The notes: generated by a model from the letters alone, not told the origin. 64,000 nt of DNA from Nitrospira sp. (GCA_029194675.1 JARFXP010000004.1:1-64000), one strand, 5' to 3'. Counted from the first letter of the stretch, positions 8,793-18,003 are shown. Numbers and translations: made by a program.

Positions 8793-10736
8793 TCAGCTCC
8801 CCTGTTCGTCTCCATGCGGATGGCCGACCAACGCCGCGCCCGTGAACGCCGATTGTACGGCGGGTGCTTTGCCGATCAATTCCTTCACGCTTTGGTAGAT
8901 CCCTTCAGCCGTCAAACCATACCGTTCCCGCAACAGATCTTGTGGTCCCTGTTCGATGTACCAATCGGGTAGGCCCATGACCTTCGTCTTCACCTCCGTC
9001 ACTCCGGCTTCCGAAAGGGTTTCGAGCACGGCAGAACCAAACCCACCAATCTTGCAACCTTCTTCCACCGTTACGACATAGCGCACCCGCTTCGCGACAT
9101 CGACAATCAGTTCGTGATCGAGTGGCTTAACGAATCGTCCGTTCACGACCGCTGTGGAAACCCCTTCCTTACTAAGCCGTTCGGCCGCTTCAACAGCTTG
9201 CCAGACCGAGACACCGATCGCAACGATGGCCACATCCGTCCCATCTTTGAGAAGCTCACCTTTCCCCACCGGCAAGGCTTGCGGAACCTGGTCCATCTTC
9301 ACACCAAGACTCACCCCGCGCGGATAGCGCACTGAAATCGGCCCGTTAAATTCCAGGCAGGTTTTAACCATGTGCTGCAGTTCATTCTCATCCTTAGGAG
9401 CCATGACGACCATATTGGGAACGTGCCGCAGATAGGCATAGTCGAAGGCCCCATGATGCGTCGTTCCGTCCTCCGCGACAAGTCCTCCCCGATCGATGCA
9501 GAAGGCCACCGGAAGATTTTGGGTGGCGACATCATGCACGACTTGATCATAGGCCCGCTGCAGGAAGGTCGCATACATCGCCACGACCGGTTTCATGCCC
9601 TGCGCGGCGAGCCCTGCCGCAAACGTCACCGCATGCTGTTCGGCGATGCCGACGTCGTAGAGACGATCCGGGAATTCCTTTTCGAATGCCGTCAGCCCCG
9701 TCCCTTCGCACATGGCAGCGGTGATGGCCACGACACGCTTGTCCTCGCGAGCCAATTTGACGAGCGCCTCCATGGCGATCGCTGTGTAGGAAGGACGCGC
9801 GGCTTTCTTGGCCGGTGCGCCGGTCGACCGAACGAACGGAGGGCACGCATGGAACCATACCGGATTCTTCATGGCCGGTTCGTAGCCGAGGCCCTTCTTC
9901 GTGATGACATGGAGCAGGACCGGCCCTTTCATCTTCAGCACATTCTCGATCGTCGGAAGGAGATGCTCAAAATTGTGGCCGTCGATGGGTCCACTGTATT
10001 GAAATCCCAGCTCTTCGAAGAGCAATCCCGGCAGAATCGCGCCTTTGGCGAGCTCTTCGGCTCGCCGGGCGAGCTTCTGCATATCGGAGCCGATGTGAGG
10101 AATCTTCCCCAAGAGCTGACCGGTCTCTTCGCGCACTTTCCCATAGAACTCACCCGTGATGGTCCGGCTCAGATAGGCGGAAATAGCCCCGACGTTTTTC
10201 GAGATCGACATTTGGTTGTCGTTCAAAATCACGAGAAAATCTTTTCCGAGCCCCCCGGCATGATGCAGTCCTTCCAGCGTCATGCCCGCCGTCATGGCGC
10301 CGTCACCGACGACGCAGACGACCTTATGTTTTTCCTTCAACTGGTCTCGGGCTTCGACCATGCCGAAGGCGGCCGACACACCGGTCCCCGCATGGCCGGC
10401 GTTGAATGTATCGTACTCACTCTCTTCCCGCTTACAAAACCCGCTCAATCCGCCGTACTGACGGAGTGTGTGGAACTGTTCGCGCCGACCGGTGAGCAGT
10501 TTGTGCGTGTATGACTGATTACTGGTGTCCCACACGATTTTATCGGTCGGCGTATCCAGAAGATATTGTAAGGCGACTGTGAGCTCGACGACGCCCAAAT
10601 TCGAAGCCAGGTGTCCGCCCACATTCGAGACTGCTCCGATAATTTGTTCCCGGATCTCCCGGCACAATGCCGGAAACTTGTCGGGAGACAACCGCTTCAG
10701 ATCGGCAGGACTATGGATTGTCTTGAGTATGGACAT
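8793..10736 (-). CDS. dxs: 1-deoxy-D-xylulose-5-phosphate synthase Dxs
   Basis: 647 residues, close to the usual 620-650. Dxs condenses pyruvate with glyceraldehyde 3-phosphate using thiamine diphosphate, the entry step of the MEP pathway. Visible motifs are SNVGGHLASNLGVVELT with the active-site His42, the thiamine-binding GDGAMTAGM at 144-152 with NDNQMSISKN at 172-181, and the transketolase-type glutamate in DVGIAEQHAVTFAAGLA. AAGGAGA lies about 8 bases before the ATG. The pair dxs-ispG supplies isoprenoid units for the hopanoids made by the operon just upstream. A possible TTGACT -35 box near 10850 lacks a convincing -10. Confidence 0.97.
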   Translation of the reverse strand: MSILKTIHSPADLKRLSPDKFPALCREIREQIIGAVSNVGGHLASNLGVVELTVALQYLLDTPTDKIVWDTSNQSYTHKLLTGRREQFHTLRQYGGLSGFCKREESEYDTFNAGHAGTGVSAAFGMVEARDQLKEKHKVVCVVGDGAMTAGMTLEGLHHAGGLGKDFLVILNDNQMSISKNVGAISAYLSRTITGEFYGKVREETGQLLGKIPHIGSDMQKLARRAEELAKGAILPGLLFEELGFQYSGPIDGHNFEHLLPTIENVLKMKGPVLLHVITKKGLGYEPAMKNPVWFHACPPFVRSTGAPAKKAARPSYTAIAMEALVKLAREDKRVVAITAAMCEGTGLTAFEKEFPDRLYDVGIAEQHAVTFAAGLAAQGMKPVVAMYATFLQRAYDQVVHDVATQNLPVAFCIDRGGLVAEDGTTHHGAFDYAYLRHVPNMVVMAPKDENELQHMVKTCLEFNGPISVRYPRGVSLGVKMDQVPQALPVGKGELLKDGTDVAIVAIGVSVWQAVEAAERLSKEGVSTAVVNGRFVKPLDHELIVDVAKRVRYVVTVEEGCKIGGFGSAVLETLSEAGVTEVKTKVMGLPDWYIEQGPQDLLRERYGLTAEGIYQSVKELIGKAPAVQSAFTGAALVGHPHGDEQGS

Positions 10737-10934
10737 AGATAGTCTCCTTCCTTCGCATCTGTCAGCACCGCAGCCCCTGCATCCGACCAGTCAAAGCCGC
10801 TCGTTCGGGTGCCAAATTTCGGCGAGTCTCACACAAGATCCATATGAAGTCAAGCACTTATGAAACATGCCCCGTCTGACCTTTGTTATAAGGCATCAGG
10901 ATTGTCCCATCGGAGTTGCTACCGTATGATTCGG

Positions 10935-12146
10935 TCAGTATGGAAAATCCAGCCCCGCAAAAATCGCTCCTCCTTCTTTACTGTATCCATAATCTATCCG
11001 TCCCACTACGTTGGGGCGGATGATTCCCCGGAATCCAATACCTGGTGTAATGCGATAGTCCTTGAAGCTGACATCCATGAAAGAGTTGAAAACCTGTCCG
11101 GTATCGATGAACGGCGTCAACTCAAAATCCGCCACGACTCCCGCGAGACGCGTTCGCAAGATATGAATTCGTTCCTCAACGCTGAACGCGATCAGTTGCT
11201 TGTCGATATATCGGTCCATTCCAAAGCCGCGCAGATTGTTCTGCCCGCCTAACGAGCTCTGCTCATAAAACGGAACGTCCGAGCCGAGCGTGGCTTGCAA
11301 TTCGCCGTGAACCACCAAAATCGCCCGCTTGGATTCACTCGCGAGCATCTTCGTGATCTGGAGACCGTACCTGGAATACACAGGCTCTGCACCTTTATGA
11401 AAATTGAAATTGAGCTCCGCATAGGCCGTGAGCGCCATTCCATCAGTCGGCGTCACCAAATTATTCCGCGTATCGTAGTGAAAGCTGATCCGTTGACCGA
11501 GGATCGCCGCCCCATCCATACCAGGATCTTCCGGAAAAACATCTCGGGAAAACGGAAACATGGTAGCTGCTCCCGGCTGGATCTGCTGCATAACTCGTAG
11601 CCGCTGACTCACGGCGATCTGCGTCACTTCATTGGCATACACACCGAATCGCCAATTGACCCGTGTCTCGGATGCCGTGTAGTTGGTCTGATCTCCCTTT
11701 TCCGTCGACGGGCCTAGCCCAAAATACCGCATAGTGGCATTCTTAAAATTCGTGGCACTGAACTCGACACTATATCGTCCGTTGCTGAAACCCGGATCGA
11801 CATAGCTCAATAGGAATTTATGTTCGATCTTCTCTGACCAGGACGCAAGGGCTTTGATTTGTTTCCCACCTGGTTCATAACGGAACAGATTGATGGTTCC
11901 TCGGAGGCCCACGTATGAGTTATGAATCAGCATCGGAGCGACTAAATACTTTAGATCCCCATCCGCTCCAGTGATGAGAACCGGCATGATTAATCCAAGA
12001 TCGTTGCCGTCGTTCTTGCTGGTACTGATGGCAGGAATAGGGAAATACTGCACATCCGCATGAGCTCGATCGAGAAGCCCGGGGCAGAACGCCACCCACA
12101 GCAGGAGGCTAATACCGGCGGCAGAACGACGCACAAACCTCTTCAC
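10935..12146 (-). CDS. Outer-membrane beta-barrel protein, surface-antigen/Omp85 C-terminal type
   Basis: About 403 residues from a GTG at 12146, chosen because it lies 16 bases after the mlaC stop and begins a good signal peptide (VKRFVRRSAAGISLLLWVAF...RAHA). A longer frame to 12236 would overlap mlaC. The mature part shows alternating aromatic strands and ends in GLDFPY, with a terminal aromatic residue as in outer-membrane barrels. SLGGQNNLRGFGMDRY and TPGIGFRGIIRPNVVGRIDYGYSKEG match the bacterial surface antigen (D15/Omp85) barrel. No POTRA domain precedes it. As the last gene of the cyclase-Mla operon it may be the outer-membrane end of a lipid path (inference). Confidence 0.75.
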   Translation of the reverse strand: MKRFVRRSAAGISLLLWVAFCPGLLDRAHADVQYFPIPAISTSKNDGNDLGLIMPVLITGADGDLKYLVAPMLIHNSYVGLRGTINLFRYEPGGKQIKALASWSEKIEHKFLLSYVDPGFSNGRYSVEFSATNFKNATMRYFGLGPSTEKGDQTNYTASETRVNWRFGVYANEVTQIAVSQRLRVMQQIQPGAATMFPFSRDVFPEDPGMDGAAILGQRISFHYDTRNNLVTPTDGMALTAYAELNFNFHKGAEPVYSRYGLQITKMLASESKRAILVVHGELQATLGSDVPFYEQSSLGGQNNLRGFGMDRYIDKQLIAFSVEERIHILRTRLAGVVADFELTPFIDTGQVFNSFMDVSFKDYRITPGIGFRGIIRPNVVGRIDYGYSKEGGAIFAGLDFPY

Positions 12147-12162
12147 CTTCCCGTGGAGAATG

Positions 12163-12810
12163 TTACGGAGCCGGCGCTCTGAGCTGAATGGATTTCTTGC
12201 GCAGCTGATCGACGAGGTCCGAATAGGAAGAAGCACGAAGGATCTTCGTAAACTGGCCGCGATAGTTATTCACCAGACTGACCCCGTCCACGACGACATC
12301 ATAGACCCGCCAATCATCGGCTTTGTTGATTAAACGATAATCGAGCGGAATCTCCGTCTTTCCCGAAATCACTTTGGTCCTGACTTCCGCGTACTCTTTC
12401 TCCGTTCGTTCATGTAAATACTGCACGCCTTCGCCGGAATAGGTTTCGATCCTGTCCGCGTACGAATTTGTCAGCAGCTGCCGAAAGAGGTCGACAAACT
12501 CCTGCTTCTGTTCATCAGTCAGCTGGTTCCAGGGAGACCCAAGAGCCCGTCGAGACATTTCTGTATAGTCAAATCGAGCCGACACCACTTGCTCCAGCAG
12601 GTGTCGCCGCTCCTCGGCTTTCTCCGGTTGCTGGAGTTCCTTTTCCCGTACGATGCGGAGCACTTCGTCGATCGTCGCCTTCATGGAGTCGGTTGGAGGA
12701 CCCGCGTACCCGGGTACCGTCACCGCTCCGATGCAAATGACCATCATGAGCACCGCGAACCACGAGCCCCCTCCTCTTCGCCCTCTCCAAGCATTCCTGA
12801 TCGCTATCAT
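12163..12810 (-). CDS. mlaC: MlaC-family periplasmic lipid-binding protein
   Basis: About 215 residues from the ATG at 12810, which has GAGAGGG four bases upstream; the frame to 12855 adds residues before the signal peptide. The signal is WFAVLMMVICIGAVTVPGYAG. The mature protein has the MlaC/Ttg2D pattern: VLRIVREKELQQPEKAEERRHLLEQVV, FDYTEMSRRALGSPWNQLTDEQKQEFVDLF, YADRIETYSGEGVQYL, then KTEIPLDYRLI and WRVYDVVVDGVSLVNNYRGQF. MlaC shuttles lipids across the periplasm between the inner-membrane MlaFED complex and an outer-membrane partner. It lies between mlaD and the barrel gene with short gaps. Confidence 0.9.
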   Translation of the reverse strand: MIAIRNAWRGRRGGGSWFAVLMMVICIGAVTVPGYAGPPTDSMKATIDEVLRIVREKELQQPEKAEERRHLLEQVVSARFDYTEMSRRALGSPWNQLTDEQKQEFVDLFRQLLTNSYADRIETYSGEGVQYLHERTEKEYAEVRTKVISGKTEIPLDYRLINKADDWRVYDVVVDGVSLVNNYRGQFTKILRASSYSDLVDQLRKKSIQLRAPAP

Positions 12811-12871
12811 CGCGCCCTCTCTCCTAGGACAACAGACTGGTCTTTTCCGCCACATCCATAGATAGGTCCGG

Positions 12872-13315
12872 TTAGTTGACCTTCCCGTGGACGTACTGAC
12901 TCACCAACTCCTCCAAGTCGAGGCCTGATTCCGTGTCACGAATGACGTCGCCCGGCTTCAGCGGATCTCCCCCTCCACCCGGCGAAAGCGCAAGATACTT
13001 TTCTCCGATGATTCCTCGGGTCTTGATCGAAGCGATGGTATCGGAATAGAGTTTCGTCCCAGTCTGGACCGCCAGTGATACCATCGCTCGATCCTCTTTC
13101 AGACGGATCGTCTTGACCCGACCCACCTCAACACCAGCGACTTCCACGGTTGCTCCGGCTTTCAGCCCTGTGGCTGAATTGAACAGCGCATCCACTTCGT
13201 AGACATCGCCACCGATCAGTTCCAACTTGCCGAGCTTGATCGAGAGATAGCCTAGACAGACAATCCCGACCAGCACAAACACGCCGACGATCAATTCGAG
13301 CTTGCCTTTTTCCAC
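12872..13315 (-). CDS. mlaD: MlaD-type MCE-domain protein
   Basis: 147 residues from a GTG at 13315 with GAGGAG seven bases upstream. One N-terminal membrane helix (LIVGVFVLVGIVCLGYLSI) is followed by a single MCE domain: VDALFNSATGLKAGATVEVAGVEVGRVKTI, VSLAVQTGTKLYSDTIASIKTRGIIGEKYLAL, SPGGGGDPLKPGDVI. The size and single MCE domain fit MlaD, which forms a hexameric ring with a lipid tunnel on the periplasmic side of the MlaFE transporter. The tail SGLDLEELVSQYVHGKVN is short. The gene order E-F-D-C is the classic mla order. Confidence 0.93.
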   Translation of the reverse strand: MEKGKLELIVGVFVLVGIVCLGYLSIKLGKLELIGGDVYEVDALFNSATGLKAGATVEVAGVEVGRVKTIRLKEDRAMVSLAVQTGTKLYSDTIASIKTRGIIGEKYLALSPGGGGDPLKPGDVIRDTESGLDLEELVSQYVHGKVN

Positions 13316-13350
13316 TGAGAGACTCCTCTATGATCCGTAGAACGCCTTCG

Positions 13351-14085
13351 TCATTGGTACGTCCCGCCGACTGAGATGAATTCTCTGATTTCAGGGTCGG
13401 TCGTCCGTTGAAATTCAGCCGGCTCCGCCATCGCGGCTATTTTCCCTCGTTTTAACATCGCGACATAATCCGAAATCCCGAATATCTCCGGAATCTGATG
13501 GCTCACCATCACGGCAGTGAACCCGAACTTCCGCTGCATGCTCGTAATAAGATCGTGAATCGATTTAGCCATGAGCGGATCGAGACCCGTCGTGGGCTCG
13601 TCGAAGAGAATAATTTCGGGTTGCATCACCAACGCCCGCGCCAGGCCGGCGCGTTTCCGCATACCCCCGCTGAGTTCCGCAGGAAACTTGTGTCCCATCC
13701 CGGCCAGGCCCACTTGATCCAACTTCTCTTCCACACGGCCGGTCACCTCCTGACCTTTCATTCGGAGTCTTTCCCTGAGCGGAAAGGCCACGTTTTCGAA
13801 GACAGTCAGTGAATCGAACAGCGCCGCCCCCTGGAACAGCATCGCAAACCGCTTCCGGACCTCGTTGAGTGCATGGCCGCGGAGCCGAGAAATCTCGACC
13901 CCATCGACCCACACTTGTCCGGAATCAGGTTGGAGGAGTCCGATCATATGCTTCAGCAGCACGCTCTTGCCTTCACCGCTCCGACCGATGATCGTCGTGA
14001 GCTTTCCTTCAGGGACGATGAGATCAATGCCCTGCAAGACCAGCTGACCTCCCAACGTTTTCGTGACTCCCACGAGCTTCAGCAT
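13351..14085 (-). CDS. mlaF: MlaF-type ABC transporter ATP-binding protein
   Basis: 244 residues, a single ABC ATPase domain. Walker A GRSGEGKS spans residues 34-41, the signature is LSGGMRKRAGLARALV, and Walker B with the following loop is IILFDEPTTGLDP. The H-loop histidine is in VMVSHQI. The GEGKS variant of Walker A and LSGGMRKR signature are typical of the Mla/Ttg2A group. It powers lipid movement by MlaE in the inner membrane. It begins two bases after the mlaE stop, which implies translational coupling, and is followed by mlaD after 35 bases. Confidence 0.94.
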   Translation of the reverse strand: MLKLVGVTKTLGGQLVLQGIDLIVPEGKLTTIIGRSGEGKSVLLKHMIGLLQPDSGQVWVDGVEISRLRGHALNEVRKRFAMLFQGAALFDSLTVFENVAFPLRERLRMKGQEVTGRVEEKLDQVGLAGMGHKFPAELSGGMRKRAGLARALVMQPEIILFDEPTTGLDPLMAKSIHDLITSMQRKFGFTAVMVSHQIPEIFGISDYVAMLKRGKIAAMAEPAEFQRTTDPEIREFISVGGTYQ

Positions 14086-14087
14086 GA

Positions 14088-14855
14088 TTACAACAACAAT
14101 GACGTCAGAAAATAATCCCAGATGAGAATCAAGACCGATGACAACACGACCGCCTCGGTCGTGGCGGTGCCGAGCCCTTCGGCGCTCATCTTGGTGTAAA
14201 AGCCTTTATAGCAACAGATCCAGCTTACGATCAGACCGAAACTAATGGATTTGAGAATGCCGCCATAGACGTCTTTCCACTCGACCGCGGCCTCGATGGA
14301 ATTCCAGTACGAACCGGCGCTGACACCGAGCAGGTCCACCCCAACCAGGTGACCACCGTAGATTCCCACCACATCGAAGATAGCGACCAACAGCGGCACG
14401 CCGATCAAACCTGCGACGAGTTTCGGTGCAATCAGGTATTGGAGCGGGTTGACGGCCATGGTATCGAGCGCGTCGATCTGTTCCGTGATCCGCATAATGC
14501 CGATTTCCGCCGTTATAGCGGAACCGGCGCGCGCCGTCACCATGAGCGCAGCCAAGACCGGGCCCAACTCGCGAATCATGCTGAGCGCCACCGCGGAACC
14601 TAACAGTCCTTCAGATCCGAACTTTCGCAGCGTGTAGTAACCTTGTAGCGCCAGCACCATCCCGGTGAACGCCGCAGTCAGCACGACAACAAACGTCGAC
14701 TTGTAGCCGATGAAGTGGAGTTGCTTGACTAATTGCATGCCCCGCAACGGCGGACGCGCCAACCAAACGAAGGAAGCCGCCACGAAGATCAGCATCCGGC
14801 CCATTTCCGCCACATAGGTAAGCGCCCATCGACCTACGAGTTTGAGTAGCGTCAT
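14088..14855 (-). CDS. mlaE: MlaE-type ABC transporter permease
   Basis: About 255 residues from the ATG at 14855, two bases after the hpnG stop. The longer frame to 15026 lies inside hpnG and is not used. The protein is hydrophobic with the MlaE permease motifs QLHFIGYKSTFVVVLTAAFTGMVLALQGYYTL, FGSEGLLGSAVALSMIRELGPVLAALMVTARAGSAITAEIG and MRITEQIDALDTMAVNPLQYLIAPKL. It forms the membrane part of an Mla-type retrograde or anterograde lipid transporter. Its fusion into the hopanoid operon suggests hopanoids or lipids packed with them as cargo (inference). Confidence 0.93.
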   Translation of the reverse strand: MTLLKLVGRWALTYVAEMGRMLIFVAASFVWLARPPLRGMQLVKQLHFIGYKSTFVVVLTAAFTGMVLALQGYYTLRKFGSEGLLGSAVALSMIRELGPVLAALMVTARAGSAITAEIGIMRITEQIDALDTMAVNPLQYLIAPKLVAGLIGVPLLVAIFDVVGIYGGHLVGVDLLGVSAGSYWNSIEAAVEWKDVYGGILKSISFGLIVSWICCYKGFYTKMSAEGLGTATTEAVVLSSVLILIWDYFLTSLLL

Positions 14856-14857
14856 GG

Positions 14858-15685
14858 TCAAGTCGACGAGAGTTCTTTCTTCTGCCGCTCGGTCGCCATC
14901 GCCACCGCATAACTTCGAAAAAAGGCCGTCAAGGCCTCCGCTGCGACCAGACTCTGTCGACGAAGCCGGCCAAGACCCAAGAGGCATGAAGGAGCAGCCA
15001 AGACGGTACCGATACCTTTGACCCAACCAGTGGGCCTGAGAAATAGATTGAAGTCAAGCGGAAGATCTTCGTCCAGAAGATCCGAAACAGATCGGATGAT
15101 CACAAAAGGAACCTGCGCCCGTTGTGCTTGAGCGGCCAAGGCTGAACTTTCCATATCGAGACCGATGGCCCGAGTACTCAGCGCAAACCTTCTCTTGTCA
15201 CGAGCACTGGCGATCACGCGATCAGTCGAGACAAACCGTCCGATATGCGCGGAGGGCACCATGGCATCCACAAATGCCAAGGCGAGATTCCGTTCATCGC
15301 CCGGTACTTCGATCGGCTGTGATGACTCTTCGCTGCACTCTCCCCTATGCACCACTTCGCGGCCCACCAACAACGCTCCAATATCAGCTGTGATGAGTGC
15401 ACAGGAAAATCCCGTCGATATCGCGAGGCTGAAGGATTGGCCGGCAAGTAGTTGGGCGGCGCTTCGCTGTGCCTTCTCCGGACCTACGCCGGTCTGCGCA
15501 AGCCAATATTCCCTGTCCACGATGGTATGCACGGGAACGGAGAGGCCACCGATTCGTCGTTGAACACCGGGAGGGAAGGCCGATTGAATCGCGCCCATTT
15601 CCCATGGAGTGGCGGCGAAGATCGCAATTCGCTTAAGCGGCACGGTACCCGATGATAGCGGGGAAAAAGAACCGGCGGGCGTCAA
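14858..15685 (-). CDS. hpnG: Hopanoid-associated nucleoside phosphorylase HpnG
   Basis: 275 residues. The ATG overlaps the cyclase stop in an ATGA junction, so the two are translationally coupled. The fold is that of purine and 5'-methylthioadenosine nucleosidases: IAIFAATPWEMGAIQSAFP at the front, SLAISTGFSCALITADIGALLVGREVV in the middle, and AIGLDMESSALAAQAQRAQVPFVIIRSVSD with the base-binding DMES motif. HpnG releases adenine from adenosylhopane made by HpnH, giving the ribosyl hopane used to build bacteriohopanetetrol. Its substrate enzyme hpnH lies about 11 kb away. The last 30 residues carry an extra helix. Confidence 0.85.
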   Translation of the reverse strand: MTPAGSFSPLSSGTVPLKRIAIFAATPWEMGAIQSAFPPGVQRRIGGLSVPVHTIVDREYWLAQTGVGPEKAQRSAAQLLAGQSFSLAISTGFSCALITADIGALLVGREVVHRGECSEESSQPIEVPGDERNLALAFVDAMVPSAHIGRFVSTDRVIASARDKRRFALSTRAIGLDMESSALAAQAQRAQVPFVIIRSVSDLLDEDLPLDFNLFLRPTGWVKGIGTVLAAPSCLLGLGRLRRQSLVAAEALTAFFRSYAVAMATERQKKELSST

Positions 15686-17868
15686 TGCTTGGACCGGTAA
15701 GAGTCACTTCCTTGAATGTGATGTCGAAGTTCGTCGGCCCGCATCTTCCCTCGAGAACGAAGGTTACGGTACATCGCCAGGGCCCACAGCGGGAAGTACT
15801 GGCAATACCAATGATACCGAAGATAAAACACGCGTGGAAATCCTGTACCGGTATGAGCAATTTCTTCCCATGATCCATCCTTCATTTGACGGCGAAGGAG
15901 GAATTGTACTCCCCGCGCGACACTGAAGGAATCAATCGCTCCCGCAGACATCAGAGCCATCAATGCCCATGCTGTTTGCGAGGGGGTACTCTCCCCTTTC
16001 CCGTGATGCTCCGGATCGTCCCTATAAGAGAGACAGGACTCACCCCATCCACCGTCAGAATTCTGTTTCGATTCCAGCCAAGCAACCGCCCGGCGAATAG
16101 AAGGTGTCGAGAGATCTTCACCAATGGCCCTGAGCCCAGCTAAGACGGACCAAGTTCCGTAGATGTAATTGACCCCCCAGCGTCCGTACCAACTGCCGTC
16201 TTCCTCCTGCTCTTTCTTCAGAAAAGCCAAGGCCGGTCCGGCGGCTGGATGGGTCTTGTCATATCCTAATGCGCCGAGCATCTCAAGGCATCGCCCGGCC
16301 AGATCGGAGGTACTGGGGTCCAAGAGAGCTTTATGATCGGCAAAGGGGATATAGTTGAAGACGATTCGGTTGTTGTCTTTATCATAGGCGCCCCAGCCGC
16401 CGTCGGATCCTTGCATCGCCAAGACCCATCGCATCCCGCGACGAATGGACTCGTTCAGCTCGCCCTCCTGACCCGGGATCTTCAATTTGGTGAGCGCCAT
16501 GATGACCACGGCAGAATCGTCAACATCCGGGTACGATTCGTTCTCAAACTGGAAGTACCATCCACCCGGTTCCGCGTTCGGTGAGGAGATAATCCAGTCA
16601 CCCACGGCCTTGGTTTGCCTGGACATGAGATACCGTCCAGCCTTTTGGAGGGCAGGATGATCCTGCGGCACCCCCGCTTCAACCAGAGCATTCATGAGCA
16701 GCGCAGTGTCCCAAATGGGAGAAAAACATGGCTGGAGATGGAGAGTGGGGACGACCTCACCGTCGATCATCGTGGAATCATAGACTTCCAACTCCTCGAT
16801 CTCGCGAAGTGCCTTGACGACGAGCGGGTCATCGGCGTCGTACCCCAAGCATTCAAGCGCCATGATGGAGTTGGCCATCGCCGGATAGATGGCACCGAGC
16901 CCTCCGGATCCTTTGAGATGATCCACCATCCAGCAGGCTGCTTTATGCAGCGCCTTTTCCCGCAACACCCGCATAGGCATCCGGTCATACAGTTTCAACA
17001 TCGCATCCAATGCCACGAAGAAGTTATGCGGGGTGAACCACGCCTGATCCTTATTGAATGGAGGGTATTTCCAATAGCGAACCTCCGCGCGCGGGATCGG
17101 GTACAACTCGTCGATACCTTGTTCGCGTGGAATCCGACAGACCGGTCGGTGCGCGAATACGATGAGCAAAGGAATCAGCACGGCCCGCGACCAATACGAG
17201 ATCGCATAGATACTGAAGTAGAACTTCTTCGGCAGCATCATGATCTCGACGGGCATGTGGGGAACACCTTCCCAGTCATACTGATCGAACAAGGCCAACG
17301 TGATTTTCGTAAACACGTTGGCTTGTAGGACGCCGCCCATCGCCAGAATCCGTGCTTTGGCCAGAACCATAAAGGGTTCATCCGCCGACACCCCACTTAA
17401 CTTGAGAGCAAAATATGCCTTGACCGATGCACTGATCTCCGCCGGGCCACCGTAGTAGATCGGCCATCCGCCGTCCGGCAGTTGCGTCGTTTTGAGGTAT
17501 CGGACAGCCTTCACCTCTCGATCCGGATCAACCCGATCGAGAAATCGACGCAGCATCAAGTACTCGGAGGTCAGAGTGGTGTCTGCTTCCAGCTCAGCAA
17601 CCCAGTACCCTTCGGCATGTTGACGGGTGAAGAACCATGATTGACTCCGCCTGATCGCGTCATCCACGGCATCGGGCTGACTGACGGCATGGCCGAAGGG
17701 CCGGCGAGCGACGGAGGAAGAATCCAACGAAGGCAGAACAACTGGCTTGTCCGAAACCAATCGAAGCGGAGCGACAGGGGTAAACTCCGTCGCCGGATCA
17801 AGTCGTCCCTGAACAGTCGAGAGCAGACTGTCAGAGAGACGGTTGAATAACGCCTTAATGATATTCAT
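15682..17868 (-). CDS. shc: Squalene-hopene cyclase
   Basis: 728 residues; known cyclases are about 630-730. The acid catalyst motif D448-V-D-D451 is present after FENESYP. QW repeats are spread along the protein, for example QLPDGGWPIYYGG, GSDGGWGAY, EQEEDGSWYGRWGVNYIYGTWS and KQNSDGGWGESCLSY. It cyclises squalene to hopene or hopanol as a monotopic inner-membrane enzyme. The first 60 residues are a non-conserved extension. It is the first gene of the seven-gene hopanoid-Mla operon, with a clear sigma70-like promoter about 110 bases upstream. No squalene synthase (hpnC/D/E) lies in the window. Confidence 0.96.
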   Translation of the reverse strand: MNIIKALFNRLSDSLLSTVQGRLDPATEFTPVAPLRLVSDKPVVLPSLDSSSVARRPFGHAVSQPDAVDDAIRRSQSWFFTRQHAEGYWVAELEADTTLTSEYLMLRRFLDRVDPDREVKAVRYLKTTQLPDGGWPIYYGGPAEISASVKAYFALKLSGVSADEPFMVLAKARILAMGGVLQANVFTKITLALFDQYDWEGVPHMPVEIMMLPKKFYFSIYAISYWSRAVLIPLLIVFAHRPVCRIPREQGIDELYPIPRAEVRYWKYPPFNKDQAWFTPHNFFVALDAMLKLYDRMPMRVLREKALHKAACWMVDHLKGSGGLGAIYPAMANSIMALECLGYDADDPLVVKALREIEELEVYDSTMIDGEVVPTLHLQPCFSPIWDTALLMNALVEAGVPQDHPALQKAGRYLMSRQTKAVGDWIISSPNAEPGGWYFQFENESYPDVDDSAVVIMALTKLKIPGQEGELNESIRRGMRWVLAMQGSDGGWGAYDKDNNRIVFNYIPFADHKALLDPSTSDLAGRCLEMLGALGYDKTHPAAGPALAFLKKEQEEDGSWYGRWGVNYIYGTWSVLAGLRAIGEDLSTPSIRRAVAWLESKQNSDGGWGESCLSYRDDPEHHGKGESTPSQTAWALMALMSAGAIDSFSVARGVQFLLRRQMKDGSWEEIAHTGTGFPRVFYLRYHWYCQYFPLWALAMYRNLRSRGKMRADELRHHIQGSDSYRSKH

Positions 17869-17958
17869 GAATCTTTATGGCTTGCACGACGGTACTGAGA
17901 GGGGCGAAAGACCGACATCTTGCAGCAGTCTCCCTTCGTAAACCTCCCCAACACTCCC

Positions 17959-17970
17959 CCGTATATACGG
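17959..17970. promoter_or_regulatory. 12-bp palindrome at the predicted transcription start of the hopanoid operon
   Basis: ccgtatatacgg is a perfect palindrome located 5 to 16 bases downstream of the -10 box, where the transcript should begin. A dimeric repressor bound here would block initiation. That it is an operator is inference; no regulator gene is adjacent. Confidence 0.4.
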
Positions 17971-17974
17971 AAGG

Positions 17975-18003
17975 CTTATAACAAACGATTGGGGGCGAGT
18001 CAA
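17975..18003 (-). promoter_or_regulatory. Sigma70-like promoter of the cyclase-Mla operon
   Basis: On the minus strand TTGACT (18003-17998) and TATAAG (17980-17975) are separated by exactly 17 bases, one mismatch from consensus in each box. Transcription would start near 17968, about 100 bases before the cyclase ATG. This is the best promoter match seen in the window. Confidence 0.7.

Noticed and set aside
9372-10514. 380-codon plus-strand frame inside dxs
   Set aside because: It is antisense to a clear dxs gene, lacks a ribosome site and is Arg/His-rich, as expected for the complement of GC-rich coding DNA.
16615-17328. 237-codon plus-strand frame inside the cyclase gene
   Set aside because: It is antisense to the cyclase motifs and shows no protein-like pattern.
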